Assembly (NCBI GenBank): GCA_026413885.1
Contig: JAOAKA010000007.1
Location: 1-49,187, forward strand
Length of the DNA stretch: 49,187 nucleotides
DNA from: Sulfolobales archaeon
GTDB taxonomy: Archaea; Thermoproteota; Thermoprotei_A; Sulfolobales; NBVN01
Direction of reading: 5' to 3'
Shown here: positions 41,442 through 49,187 of the stretch, piece after piece
Layout: each line of letters begins with the position of its first letter
How positions within the stretch are numbered: position 1 is the stretch's first letter
The notes under the pieces: model-generated
What the model was told of the DNA's origin: nothing
What the model saw: the letters and a program-made list of their open reading frames with translations, nothing else
The model's database searches: none
Program-made: the position numbers and the translations under genes

Positions 41442-41652
41442 CCCGATAAAGAGGGCGGAAATAGAGTTATAAGCACTTGATAATACTGAAATCAGTTGTG
41501 GTAATCGGCATCGTCAAATAATTACAGAGTGGACGAAGCGATCTCGCAATGCTCTTTAACATGATTACAGATAAGCTGTTACTCACGCGAGAAATTAAGA
41601 AAGAGTGAAAAATACTTCTACGGTTATCTATATAGCATAGCTATAGTGTGTC
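41442..41652. other. Short gap between two minus-strand genes
   Basis: About 210 bases, AT-rich, no open frame of note, no clear RNA structure. Minus-strand promoter elements for the small basic protein probably lie here. Confidence 0.3.
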
Positions 41653-43125
41653 TTAGTCTTCGAGTGCTTCCTCGATTTGAATTAATTTCTTAAGTTGGTA
41701 TACTTCTATAGTTGGGTATCTACTAGACTCTCTATAACCTAGATATCTACCTGCGCAAGACACTATATCTCCCACTGATAACGAGACTCCCTCCAGCTTA
41801 CTCAGATCTAGAATGAATAAGCCTACTTTCACAGCAACTCTTCTCGGAAATCTGAGATTAGCTTCCTCGATGTATACCGGCTCTAAAGAGACCATCTTCA
41901 CTGTCTTCATTATACCGAATGCTAGTATCTGATTCTCCACACTTACGATAACTCCTTTAAATATGACTTCACTTCCTATTTCTGGGCAAGTGACAATCTT
42001 CGGTAGAGAGCTCACCATTATATAGCCCCACTTAGCTACAGCAGATAGTTGTGTGACAGTAGCTAACTCTAAACCTCTCTGAGGTATAGGCAACATCTTT
42101 GACGGTAATCTATTACTCAATTCTTTGAGTACATCCGTTAACATTTCTCTAACCTCCTTAAGTGAGTCTTCGTAGCTTTCTTCACATCTCAACATCTTAC
42201 CGACTGTTTCATTGAGCTTTAATAGAGCGTTAATTAACTTATCAGCTACATCCTTTAGGTCCTCGGAAAGTCTGCCTCTGAGCTTCTCGACGAAGCGTAT
42301 CTTAGCTTCTATAGCTTCAATTAGTCCTAGAGGTTTTAGAGGAACCAACTCTTCCAGTACTCCTCCTAGCTCACCACGGAGGAGTGCTATAGATTTCTCA
42401 CTCAAGTTCACTAGCTCTTCATCGAGTTCTTTAACTGAGGTATTAACTCTATCTCTAAGTTTTTCATATGTTTTAACAGCTCTTAACGCTTTCCCGATGG
42501 TAGAGAGGTTTTCAGCTTTTCTGAGTGTTTTCGCTAATTCCTCAACCAACTTTTCTTCGTGAACTCTCGCTTTTAGAGATGCCTCAATTTCAAGTCTAGC
42601 TTTAATTACGACAGTCTTTTGTGTTTTCTCCTGTTTGAGCTTAATAGCTTCTCGAATTTCTTTGAGCACTTTAACTGATTCGTTTACTAATCCTCTAGAG
42701 AGAAGTTTTTCAGCTTCTCTAATCTTCAACTCTAATTCGGAGTCTCCTAGTTCCTTCACAACCCCCTTTAAAGCGGCAACCTCCATTAAGATGCCGGCGG
42801 CGATCGGTCTCGGAGCTCCACTTACTTCTCTTATTCTAGAGCCTGCGGATACTAGTGCTAGAAGAGCTAGGCTTCTGGCTCTACCTAAGTCACCTCTCTC
42901 GAGAGCATCACGTGCTTGCGTGAGTAGTTCTTCAGCTCTAGATACGTCTACACCCATCTCCTTTATCTTAGCTATAGTGGTGGAGACAGCTTCTAGAAAC
43001 TCTCTAACTCTGGCTCTACCTTCAGCAACTGGTTCTACTTGAGCGGTAGCGATCATAGCTGGTGGTATACTAGATGCTAACACTGCGGCTACCAGTAACA
43101 CATAGATCAGCTGACTTCGAAGCAT
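41653..43125 (-). CDS. Secreted coiled-coil protein of unknown function
   Basis: 490 residues. Signal peptide at 1-29 (LIYVLLVAAVLASSIPPAMIATAQ). Residues about 30-340 are almost wholly charged helices with heptad-like Leu spacing (EELLTQARDALERGDLGRA, KAEKLLSRG and similar), predicting a long coiled coil or helical repeat. Residues about 365-485 are strand-rich (VIFKGVIVSVENQILAFG, VGDIVSCAGRYLGYRESS), like an OB-fold. No C-terminal membrane helix. It may be an S-layer associated or cell-surface stalk protein. Overlaps no other gene; ATG at 43125. Confidence 0.65.
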   Translation of the reverse strand: MLRSQLIYVLLVAAVLASSIPPAMIATAQVEPVAEGRARVREFLEAVSTTIAKIKEMGVDVSRAEELLTQARDALERGDLGRARSLALLALVSAGSRIREVSGAPRPIAAGILMEVAALKGVVKELGDSELELKIREAEKLLSRGLVNESVKVLKEIREAIKLKQEKTQKTVVIKARLEIEASLKARVHEEKLVEELAKTLRKAENLSTIGKALRAVKTYEKLRDRVNTSVKELDEELVNLSEKSIALLRGELGGVLEELVPLKPLGLIEAIEAKIRFVEKLRGRLSEDLKDVADKLINALLKLNETVGKMLRCEESYEDSLKEVREMLTDVLKELSNRLPSKMLPIPQRGLELATVTQLSAVAKWGYIMVSSLPKIVTCPEIGSEVIFKGVIVSVENQILAFGIMKTVKMVSLEPVYIEEANLRFPRRVAVKVGLFILDLSKLEGVSLSVGDIVSCAGRYLGYRESSRYPTIEVYQLKKLIQIEEALED

Positions 43126-43207
43126 TGTGTCACCTCACCGTAGGCTTCTTGACTACAAATTCTATAAATACTACTGTGAGACTTACGAGAAACTCGTGAG
43201 ACAGTGT

Positions 43208-44032
43208 TCAGTAGCTAGATTTCTCAACGAGCTCGATGTCTTCAGGTCTAAGTCTCCACCCCATAGACTCTTTGAGCTCCTCTACGTGTTCTACTCTCTC
43301 AGCTTTCGGTATAGCAACTACTCGCGGTCTAGAGATGAGGTAGTTTAGAGCTATCTGAACAGGTGTTTTACTGTATCTAGATGCAAGTTCTCTAGCAATT
43401 CTAGCGTTTACTATAGCTCCTTTCTCGAGGGGGCTGTATGCCATTATAGTTATTCCGAGGTCTATACAGAAGCTCAGGAGGTCTCTCTCAATCGACCTAT
43501 CTAGAATGCTGTACTTAACTTGATTAACGACTATCTCAAACTTCGTGGTTGACTCAATAGCTTCCTTAATCTGCCGCAAGCTAAAGTTGCTGAGTCCTAT
43601 GTAGCGGGTTAAACCGTGTTCAGCTATAGCTTCTAGAGACCTTATCTGAGCTCTAATAGGTGCTAGATCGTCAGGCCAGTGTATGAGGACTAAGTCTACG
43701 TGTCTAATTCCTAGTCTACGCAGACTTGATTCAGCTGCTTTAACTGCTCTCTCCGGGTCTCGAAATCTGTGTGGATATAGCTTAGTCGTCACGAAAACAG
43801 ACTCCCTACCCACCTCTCTAATAACTCTACCTACGAATTCTTCAGCCCTACCGTTACCGTACATTTCCGCAGTATCAACTAAATTCATGCCGAGTTCTAC
43901 AGCGTGTATGAGAGCCGTTCTAGCCCTCTCCTCGTCTTTAATTCCCCATGTCCCCAGTCCTATCGCACTAACGAACTCACCAGATCTCCCGAGAGGTTTT
44001 CTATCTAAATAGTCGACAGGAAATCTAGACAC
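43208..44032 (-). CDS. Aldo/keto reductase
   Basis: 274 residues, TIM barrel. Catalytic tetrad visible: D53 and Y58 in LVDTAEMYGNG, K84 in TTKLY, H118 in LIHWP. GLSNFS and AIPKAERVEHVEE are the usual later motifs; the latter binds NADPH phosphate. Reduces an aldehyde or ketone; the substrate is unknown. ATG at 44032. Confidence 0.92.
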   Translation of the reverse strand: MSRFPVDYLDRKPLGRSGEFVSAIGLGTWGIKDEERARTALIHAVELGMNLVDTAEMYGNGRAEEFVGRVIREVGRESVFVTTKLYPHRFRDPERAVKAAESSLRRLGIRHVDLVLIHWPDDLAPIRAQIRSLEAIAEHGLTRYIGLSNFSLRQIKEAIESTTKFEIVVNQVKYSILDRSIERDLLSFCIDLGITIMAYSPLEKGAIVNARIARELASRYSKTPVQIALNYLISRPRVVAIPKAERVEHVEELKESMGWRLRPEDIELVEKSSY

Positions 44033-44080
44033 AACAACTCTCCGAGAGAATATAGCTTAGTGATTTATAGCTTTTACTCT

Positions 44081-44767
44081 CTAAGTTCTCCAGCTACGGG
44101 ATAGTGCTAGAAGCCCGTAGATAGCTGTAAGCACTAGACCTCCAGCAACTGCTGAAGTACTCACTTCTTTAGTCATGATATACACTAATACAGCTATAGA
44201 CGAGGAGAACATTATGAGTAGTAGCGTGAAATATAAGTCAGATCTACCGGTTGATACAGGACCTCTAATTCTGCGGCCAAACCAGTCTACCCCCCTCATA
44301 GTCAAGCTATCTTCGATAAGATGTAGAGTGTATGATAGTAGAGATACAGAAAACACTGTGGTAGCTACTCTATATATAGAGAACTCGAAGTCTGTGTTCC
44401 ACAGGTCTACAGCTGTTTTCAGTAGGTAGAACAGTGAAGTAACTATAGCAGAACTAGCACTAGAGACATAGATAGCCGCCCAGAGGGAGTGGTACCACCC
44501 TCTATGTGACTTGAGAAATGGTTTAGCAGGTATGTGAGCTAAGTACCCAAGTACCGTGCCTCTGCACAGTATATCGCAATCAGGTGCTCTAGCTATATCT
44601 ATAAAGACAAGTATAGCAGTAACTATCTCTAGTCTAACTAGCGACTTCAGAGACCTGAGAAACTCTTCGAGCGAACTGGCTGAAGCAGCTAATGCATCTC
44701 CGTAGAGAAACATTAGACTCAGCAGAATGTAGTACACATGTAGAGCTACGTGAAATATACCTCTCAC
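44081..44767 (-). CDS. Membrane protein related to DUF457/YdjM or DUF1286 hydrolase-like family
   Basis: About 228 residues, four or five helices. The polar motifs IARAPDCDIL, SHRGWYHSLWAA and LHLIEDSLTMRGVDWFGRRI (HR...H, HL.ED..T) match the pattern of the YdjM-like membrane metal-dependent hydrolases. GTG start at 44767 placed after GGAGGT (44776-44771); an upstream GTG at 44779 precedes that ribosome site. Function unknown. Confidence 0.7.
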   Translation of the reverse strand: MRGIFHVALHVYYILLSLMFLYGDALAASASSLEEFLRSLKSLVRLEIVTAILVFIDIARAPDCDILCRGTVLGYLAHIPAKPFLKSHRGWYHSLWAAIYVSSASSAIVTSLFYLLKTAVDLWNTDFEFSIYRVATTVFSVSLLSYTLHLIEDSLTMRGVDWFGRRIRGPVSTGRSDLYFTLLLIMFSSSIAVLVYIMTKEVSTSAVAGGLVLTAIYGLLALSRSWRT

Positions 44768-44849
44768 CGTACCTCCCACATCTCTCTAGTAGTCTAGGTA
44801 GAAATAGCAGTGGGTAGACACTCTACTTGACTACACATCGAGAAACCCG

Positions 44850-44874
44850 CCGCCCTCGATCTAGCTCGAGGCGG
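44850..44874. repeat. GC-rich hairpin upstream of the ppdK promoter
   Basis: CCGCCCTCGA (44850-44859) and TCGAGGCGG (44866-44874) pair over nine bases with one bulged C and a six-base loop. It ends about eight bases before the TATA box of ppdK, so it is not in that transcript. It could be an operator or activator site, or an end signal for a transcript from elsewhere. Confidence 0.5.
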
Positions 44875-44881
44875 TAGGTTA

Positions 44882-44890
44882 GTTTAAAAC
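44882..44890 (+). promoter_or_regulatory. TATA box of ppdK
   Basis: GTTTAAAAC, centred near 44886; the predicted start near 44912 coincides with the TTG/GTG starts, so the message is leaderless. Confidence 0.55.
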
Positions 44891-44907
44891 CCTACACAAT
44901 CTCAGTA

Positions 44908-47835
44908 TTGGTGAAGCATCTGGTGACTGAAGTAAAGTATGTTTACACGTTTCACGAAGGTGACTGGAGGGATAAGAAGCTACTAGGAGGGAAAGGCTCA
45001 TCACTAGCCCAAATGACTCAGATGGGTCTACCAGTGCCTCCAGGCTTTACTATAACTACTGAAGCCTGCCGCGAGTTCTACACCCCCAAGAAGTCTGAGA
45101 TAGATTCAGTAGTTAAAGAACTTGAGCGCAATCCTCCTCCAGCAGTTAGAGATGAACTCATCAAGAGAGCGTGGAGTATTATAGACTCTCTCGAGCTCCC
45201 CGGAGGTCTAATGAAGCAAGTAATAGAGCATATGAAGTGGCTTGAAGAAGCTTCTGGAAAGAAGTTTGGTGATGTAGAGGGAATACCACTACTAGTATCA
45301 GTCAGGTCTGGAGCAGCAGTCTCGATGCCCGGTATGATGGATACGGTACTCAACCTAGGGTTAAACGATGAAGTAGTTAAAGCACTTGCGAGAGCATCTG
45401 GTAATGAGTGGTTTGCTTACGACGCTTATAGAAGATTTCTGCAGATGTTTGGACGTATAGTTCTCGGTATAAGTGAGAAACTCTTCGATGAAGCATTCAC
45501 TAGAGCTGATGGAGAATTCAAACGCATTACCGTCGAGAAGTACTCAAGTGAGTTAAGCGCTATTAGAGAAGCATACCCTAAGTACAGTCTTAGACTCGAT
45601 GCTCAACCACCTAGAGATGTAGCTCCGAGACTCTGGGAAGAATCTCTGAATTACATTAAGAAACTTGTGGAAGAGTACAAGGAGATAATTAGAGAGAACT
45701 GGGGTGAGTTTCCACAAGACCCTATGAAGCAGCTAGAGCTAGCGATTAAAGCAGTGTTTAGGTCTTGGATGAATCCGAGAGCTATATTCTACAGAATAGC
45801 CAACAAGATAACACCAGAAATAGCTGATTGTACAGCAGTCAATGTAGTCACTATGGTGTACGGCAACATGGGCTGGGACTCTGGGACCGGTGTCTACTTT
45901 ACGAGAGATGTAGCTAACGGCGAGAACGTGCCTTACGGGGAGTTCCTACCTAATGCTCAAGGAGAGGACGTTGTCGCAGGAATAAGAACACCACTGAGTC
46001 TAGATGAGCTAAAGACATCAATGCCCCACCTCTACGAGCAACTAATTGACGCTGGTAAGAATCTGGAGAAGATAAACAAGGACGTTATGGATATCGAGTT
46101 CACTATTGAGAGAGGTAGGCTGTACTTCCTTCAGAACAGAGCAGCTAAGATGACACCTCTAGCTAGAGTAAAAACCGCTGTCGATATGGCTAAAGAGAGA
46201 ATAATCAGTAGAGAAGAAGCTGTTCTCAAAGTATCTCCTGAAGCAGTCCTCAAGCTACTATACCCAATGATAGACCCTAGGGCTAAAGCGGCACCTATAG
46301 CTAAAGGTCTAGCAGCATCTCCTGGGGCTGTCAGCGGTCAAGTAGTTTTCGACCCAGATACAGCTGTTGAGTGGGCTAAGAAGGGTAGGAGAGTTATATT
46401 AGTTAGAGTTGAGACTAAGCCGGACGACGTACACGGCTTCTACGCTGCTGCCGGCGTACTGACAGCAAGAGGTGGTTTAACCTCTCACGCAGCTGTTGTT
46501 GCTAGAGGTATAGGTAAGCCGGCTGTAGTAGGTGCTGAATCTATTAAAATTGATTACGAAAGTAAGTCTTTCACCGTTGGTGATGCGGTAGTTAAAGAAG
46601 GTGTCTGGATAACTATTGATGGAAATACTGGGAGTGTCTACCTAGGTGAGATACCTACTGTAGCTCCAGAAGTCAAGGGGGAGCTAGAGGAACTACTGAC
46701 TTGGGCTGACGGATTTAGAAAGCTAGGTGTTAGAGCTAATGCTGACGTACCTGAAGACGCAGCTATAGCTAGGAAATTTGGAGCTGAAGGTATAGGTCTT
46801 CTAAGAATAGAGAGAATGTTTAGAAAGCCCGAGAGACTCGAGTTACTTAGGAAGGTGATTCTATCTGAGAGTAGAGAGGAGAGAGAAAGATATCTCAGAG
46901 AACTATCCAAGATGATTAAGTCGGACTTCAAAGAGATGCTGAAGATTATGGATAGACTTCCAGTCGTAATTAGGCTTATAGACCCACCTCTACACGAATT
47001 CCTACCAGCACCTGAGGAAGTCATTAAGGAGCTCTACGAAGCAAGAGCGTCTCTTGCGGAAGTGAGGGGTAGAGGAGTGAGTGCTGAAGTAGTGAAGCTC
47101 GAGGAGAGAGTTAAATACCTAGAGTGGCTATATAAGAGAGTTTTAACACTTAAGGAGCACAACCCGATGTTAGGTCATAGAGGTGTGAGAGTTGGAGTAA
47201 CTCACCCGGAGATCTACTACTATCTAGCTAGAGCTATGATTGAAGCTGCTGCTGAACTAAAGCTAGAAGGTAATCAACCAGTACTCGAGATAATGGTTCC
47301 CCAAGTAGCTCACGTAAACGAAATACTATTCGTTAAGCGGAAAGCTATACTACCGGCGCTGGAAGATGTAGAAAGAGAATACAGAGTAAAGCTCGACGTT
47401 AAAGTAGGTACTATGATTGAAACCGTGAGAGCATGTCTGACAGCACGTGAAATAGCTAGAGAAGTCGACTTCTTCAGTTTCGGAACAAATGACCTTACTC
47501 AAGCAACATTCAGCTTCAGTAGAGATGATGCTGAAAACAAGTTCCTCCCTCAGTATCTAGAATTCGAGGTGCTGAAGGAAAATCCGTTCGAGACTATAGA
47601 TACGTACGGTGTTGGAAAACTAGTAGAGATAGCAACTAGAGAAGGAAAAGAGTCTAATCCGAGTCTAGAGGTAGGAATATGTGGTGAACACGGAGGCGAC
47701 CCGAAGTCTATAGAGTTCTTCAATAGAGCCGGACTAGACTACGTTAGCGCATCACCATTTAGAGTAGTTATCGCTAGGCTAGCAGCCGCACAAGCAGCGC
47801 TGAGAGAGAAGTTTAAAGTAGAAAAAGGAGACTGA
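44908..47835 (+). CDS. ppdK: Pyruvate, phosphate dikinase
   Basis: About 975 residues; bacterial forms are about 880. It interconverts pyruvate + ATP + Pi and PEP + AMP + PPi. N-terminal ATP-grasp (LGGKGSSLAQMTQMGLPVPP, SVRSGAAVSMPGMMDTVLN), phosphohistidine domain with the catalytic His in GGLTSHAAVVARGIGKP, and the C-terminal PEP barrel with SFGTNDLTQATFSFSRDD and the catalytic Cys in GICGEHGGDP. It can run in gluconeogenic or, in anaerobes, glycolytic direction with PPi. TTG 44908 or GTG 44911 starts at the predicted transcript start. Confidence 0.96.
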   Translation: MVKHLVTEVKYVYTFHEGDWRDKKLLGGKGSSLAQMTQMGLPVPPGFTITTEACREFYTPKKSEIDSVVKELERNPPPAVRDELIKRAWSIIDSLELPGGLMKQVIEHMKWLEEASGKKFGDVEGIPLLVSVRSGAAVSMPGMMDTVLNLGLNDEVVKALARASGNEWFAYDAYRRFLQMFGRIVLGISEKLFDEAFTRADGEFKRITVEKYSSELSAIREAYPKYSLRLDAQPPRDVAPRLWEESLNYIKKLVEEYKEIIRENWGEFPQDPMKQLELAIKAVFRSWMNPRAIFYRIANKITPEIADCTAVNVVTMVYGNMGWDSGTGVYFTRDVANGENVPYGEFLPNAQGEDVVAGIRTPLSLDELKTSMPHLYEQLIDAGKNLEKINKDVMDIEFTIERGRLYFLQNRAAKMTPLARVKTAVDMAKERIISREEAVLKVSPEAVLKLLYPMIDPRAKAAPIAKGLAASPGAVSGQVVFDPDTAVEWAKKGRRVILVRVETKPDDVHGFYAAAGVLTARGGLTSHAAVVARGIGKPAVVGAESIKIDYESKSFTVGDAVVKEGVWITIDGNTGSVYLGEIPTVAPEVKGELEELLTWADGFRKLGVRANADVPEDAAIARKFGAEGIGLLRIERMFRKPERLELLRKVILSESREERERYLRELSKMIKSDFKEMLKIMDRLPVVIRLIDPPLHEFLPAPEEVIKELYEARASLAEVRGRGVSAEVVKLEERVKYLEWLYKRVLTLKEHNPMLGHRGVRVGVTHPEIYYYLARAMIEAAAELKLEGNQPVLEIMVPQVAHVNEILFVKRKAILPALEDVEREYRVKLDVKVGTMIETVRACLTAREIAREVDFFSFGTNDLTQATFSFSRDDAENKFLPQYLEFEVLKENPFETIDTYGVGKLVEIATREGKESNPSLEVGICGEHGGDPKSIEFFNRAGLDYVSASPFRVVIARLAAAQAALREKFKVEKGD

Positions 47836-47940
47836 TTTAACCATTAATAACTTCGGCAGATAGTACTCTATATAGCTCAAGCCGCTCAAAGCTTTCATAA
47901 ATGCTTATAGGTAACACTTGAAAATACAATACGGTACAAG

Positions 47941-48837
47941 TTGAGACCGATATATGCTGGATTTGCAGCTAACGTACTACTGGTTTTACTCAAGTATTTG
48001 GCGAGTGCCAACTCTGAGTCCGCATCAGTTAACGCAGCACTTCTCCACTCGCTAGCAGACCTTACCTTCTCAGCTCTAATACTCGCAGGCACTCTCTCGC
48101 TTAGACTAAAGCCATCGCTTAGATACCCGTTTGGATACGGTAGAGCTATATACGTAGCCGGATTCGCAGCTGTTCTAGTTGCGGCAACATACCTTTTCTA
48201 TAACGCAGTAGACGAAGGACTGAGAAAACTAGAGAATCCAGCTATAGAGGTATCGAGTATATCGCTGATACTGATTGCTACATCACTCTCTGTAAACTTA
48301 CTCGTCCTGCTGGACGCATTAGTGAAATCTAGAGAGAAGTCGCATCCAGCACTTCTAGCAACAATAGCGGAGAATGCGGCGGACGTAGTTGGAGATTCAA
48401 TAGCTCTTCTAGCGCTAGCTCTAGGCAGTCCGTACGTAGACGCATATGGAGCTTTCGTAGTCGCATCAGTTATAGCTGTTTCTTCCGCAAGTCTAGGCTA
48501 TAAATACGTAGTTAGCTTGATCGGGATATCAGCTCCAAGAGATATAGTAGGTAGAGTGATTAAAATAGCTCTCTCAGACCCTAGAGTAATAGATGTTAAC
48601 GACGTTAAATCCCTGATGATTGAGCCGAACAAGTACATAGTGTTTCTCCAAGTTGAAGTAGACCCAAATACGAAAGTGCGGGAACTAGAGGAGATACGTC
48701 ACTACGTAGAGGAAATCGTGAAGTCCACTACAGAGTATGTGGAGAATGTCGTAATAGAGTTCACAACACCGAAAGAACCTAGGCAGAGCTTTCTCTCACT
48801 TCTAAAGGAAGTAGTGAATCTACCTAAGGAAGTATAG
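47941..48837 (+). CDS. Cation diffusion facilitator (CDF) metal exporter
   Basis: 298 residues. Six membrane helices; metal site residues H36 and D40 in LLHSLADL (TM2) and D148 and D152 in ENAADVVGD (TM5), where His or Asp variants determine metal choice. C-terminal about 90 residues form the cytoplasmic ferredoxin-like dimer domain (VNDVKSLMIEPNKYIVFLQV). It expels Zn, Mn, Fe or Co. TTG start at 47941 fits a TATA-like GCTTATAGG near 47904. Confidence 0.88.
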   Translation: MRPIYAGFAANVLLVLLKYLASANSESASVNAALLHSLADLTFSALILAGTLSLRLKPSLRYPFGYGRAIYVAGFAAVLVAATYLFYNAVDEGLRKLENPAIEVSSISLILIATSLSVNLLVLLDALVKSREKSHPALLATIAENAADVVGDSIALLALALGSPYVDAYGAFVVASVIAVSSASLGYKYVVSLIGISAPRDIVGRVIKIALSDPRVIDVNDVKSLMIEPNKYIVFLQVEVDPNTKVRELEEIRHYVEEIVKSTTEYVENVVIEFTTPKEPRQSFLSLLKEVVNLPKEV

Positions 48838-48916
48838 CGAGCTTCACTCAAGCTGTAGTGCTAGATACATATAGTAGCGATATTTTACTAGCAGTACTAG
48901 CCATACGGTGGTCGAA

Positions 48917-49187
48917 ATGTTCAATATAGGTCGGGTCTATCTATTCAGAATACCGGAAGATGTTGAGTTAATTCAGTACCTAACGAAATTCGCTAGAGAG
49001 CGTGGGATTAGAGCAGGACTTGTAAGCGGTATTGGAGCTCTAAAGAACTGTACTCTCGGATTCTACGACCAGAAGGAGCAGAAATATGAGTATATTAAAG
49101 TGGATGAGGAAGTCGAGCTCTCCGGACTTCAGGGCAATATAAGCATAAGAGAGAATGAGCCTTTTATCCATGTACACGCTATAGTAG
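48917..49187 (+). CDS. PPC/DUF296-domain protein (3' end outside window)
   Basis: The frame from ATG 48917 (GGTG six bases upstream) runs 90 codons to the window edge. It shows the PPC domain order: FNIGRVYLFRIPEDVELIQY, RAGLVSGIGALKNCTLGFYD, and ENEPFIHVHAIV, the last being the HxH strand of the domain. Prokaryotic PPC proteins form trimers of unknown, possibly DNA- or metal-linked, function. Confidence 0.85.
   Translation, partial: MFNIGRVYLFRIPEDVELIQYLTKFARERGIRAGLVSGIGALKNCTLGFYDQKEQKYEYIKVDEEVELSGLQGNISIRENEPFIHVHAIV

Noticed and set aside
1-49187. CRISPR arrays, insertion sequences, complete tRNA or rRNA genes
   Set aside because: Reading both strands, I saw no regularly spaced repeats, transposase motifs, terminal inverted repeats, full cloverleaf or rRNA segments.

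Overview
The window looks like a chromosomal segment of a thermophilic, anaerobic archaeon of the Thermoproteota (crenarchaeal) type. The evidence is a Nob1 endonuclease, an archaemetzincin, a Trm5-type tRNA methyltransferase, an archaeal short-form PurA, a radical SAM protein of the tetraether lipid synthase type, a tungsten aldehyde oxidoreductase, and archaeal promoters (TATA boxes about 26 bases before a start, many probably leaderless). Ribosome binding sites resemble GGTGATC or GGAGGT. Start codons are mixed: GTG and TTG are very common and several genes seem to use CTG. I cannot name the genus. I found no complete tRNA, no rRNA, no CRISPR array and no intact insertion sequence.

Layout. 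1-5250: the 5' part of a peptide-type ABC substrate-binding protein (left edge), a membrane-anchored protein, a KaiC-like ATPase, a D-aminopeptidase, a metallo-beta-lactamase-fold hydrolase and a small unknown. 5364-7969 (minus): polyferredoxin, tungsten AOR and a MoaD/ThiS-like protein in one operon. 8111-10689: an unknown protein, then panE-panB for pantothenate/CoA. 10667-13020: the tetraether-lipid-synthase-like gene diverging from a PadR regulator with a histidine-rich N-terminus. 13045-16249: Trm5-like, NAD kinase, Nob1, archaemetzincin.

16357-27779 is the centrepiece: about 11.4 kb, 15 tightly packed genes. An Mrp-type Na+/H+ antiporter module (F, G, DUF4040, fused MbhE/MnhB, C, E, D) is followed by a palindrome and a second promoter. 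Then come a GltD/NfnB-like flavoprotein, a HycB-like polyferredoxin, a second antiporter-like subunit, a small lateral-helix-like subunit, NuoH, a NuoC-NuoD fusion with all four NiFe cysteines, NuoI, NuoB, and a small gene starting with CTG. This is a group 4 [NiFe] hydrogenase joined to an ion pump and probably to a pyridine-nucleotide electron input module. No formate or CO dehydrogenase catalytic subunit lies within it.

27843-36138: an MFS-like permease; an orphan DNA methyltransferase beside long gene-poor stretches; PAP2 phosphatase and cupin; a thioredoxin-fold-like protein; a tiny gene with a clear promoter and ribosome site; a broken KaiC-like gene; and an ABC-2 exporter pair. 36271-41432: purA, an FAD dehydrogenase, a PD-(D/E)XK nuclease-like protein ending in a ribbon-helix-helix segment, and a locus where a dapA-family remnant is joined to a frameshifted D-2-hydroxyacid dehydrogenase remnant. 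41653-49187: a secreted coiled-coil protein, aldo-keto reductase, membrane hydrolase-like protein, pyruvate phosphate dikinase, a CDF metal exporter and a partial PPC/DUF296 protein.

How it fits together (inference): peptide uptake, the tungsten AOR, PPDK and the H2-evolving, ion-pumping hydrogenase suit a heterotrophic fermenter that disposes of reductant as H2 and conserves energy as an ion gradient.
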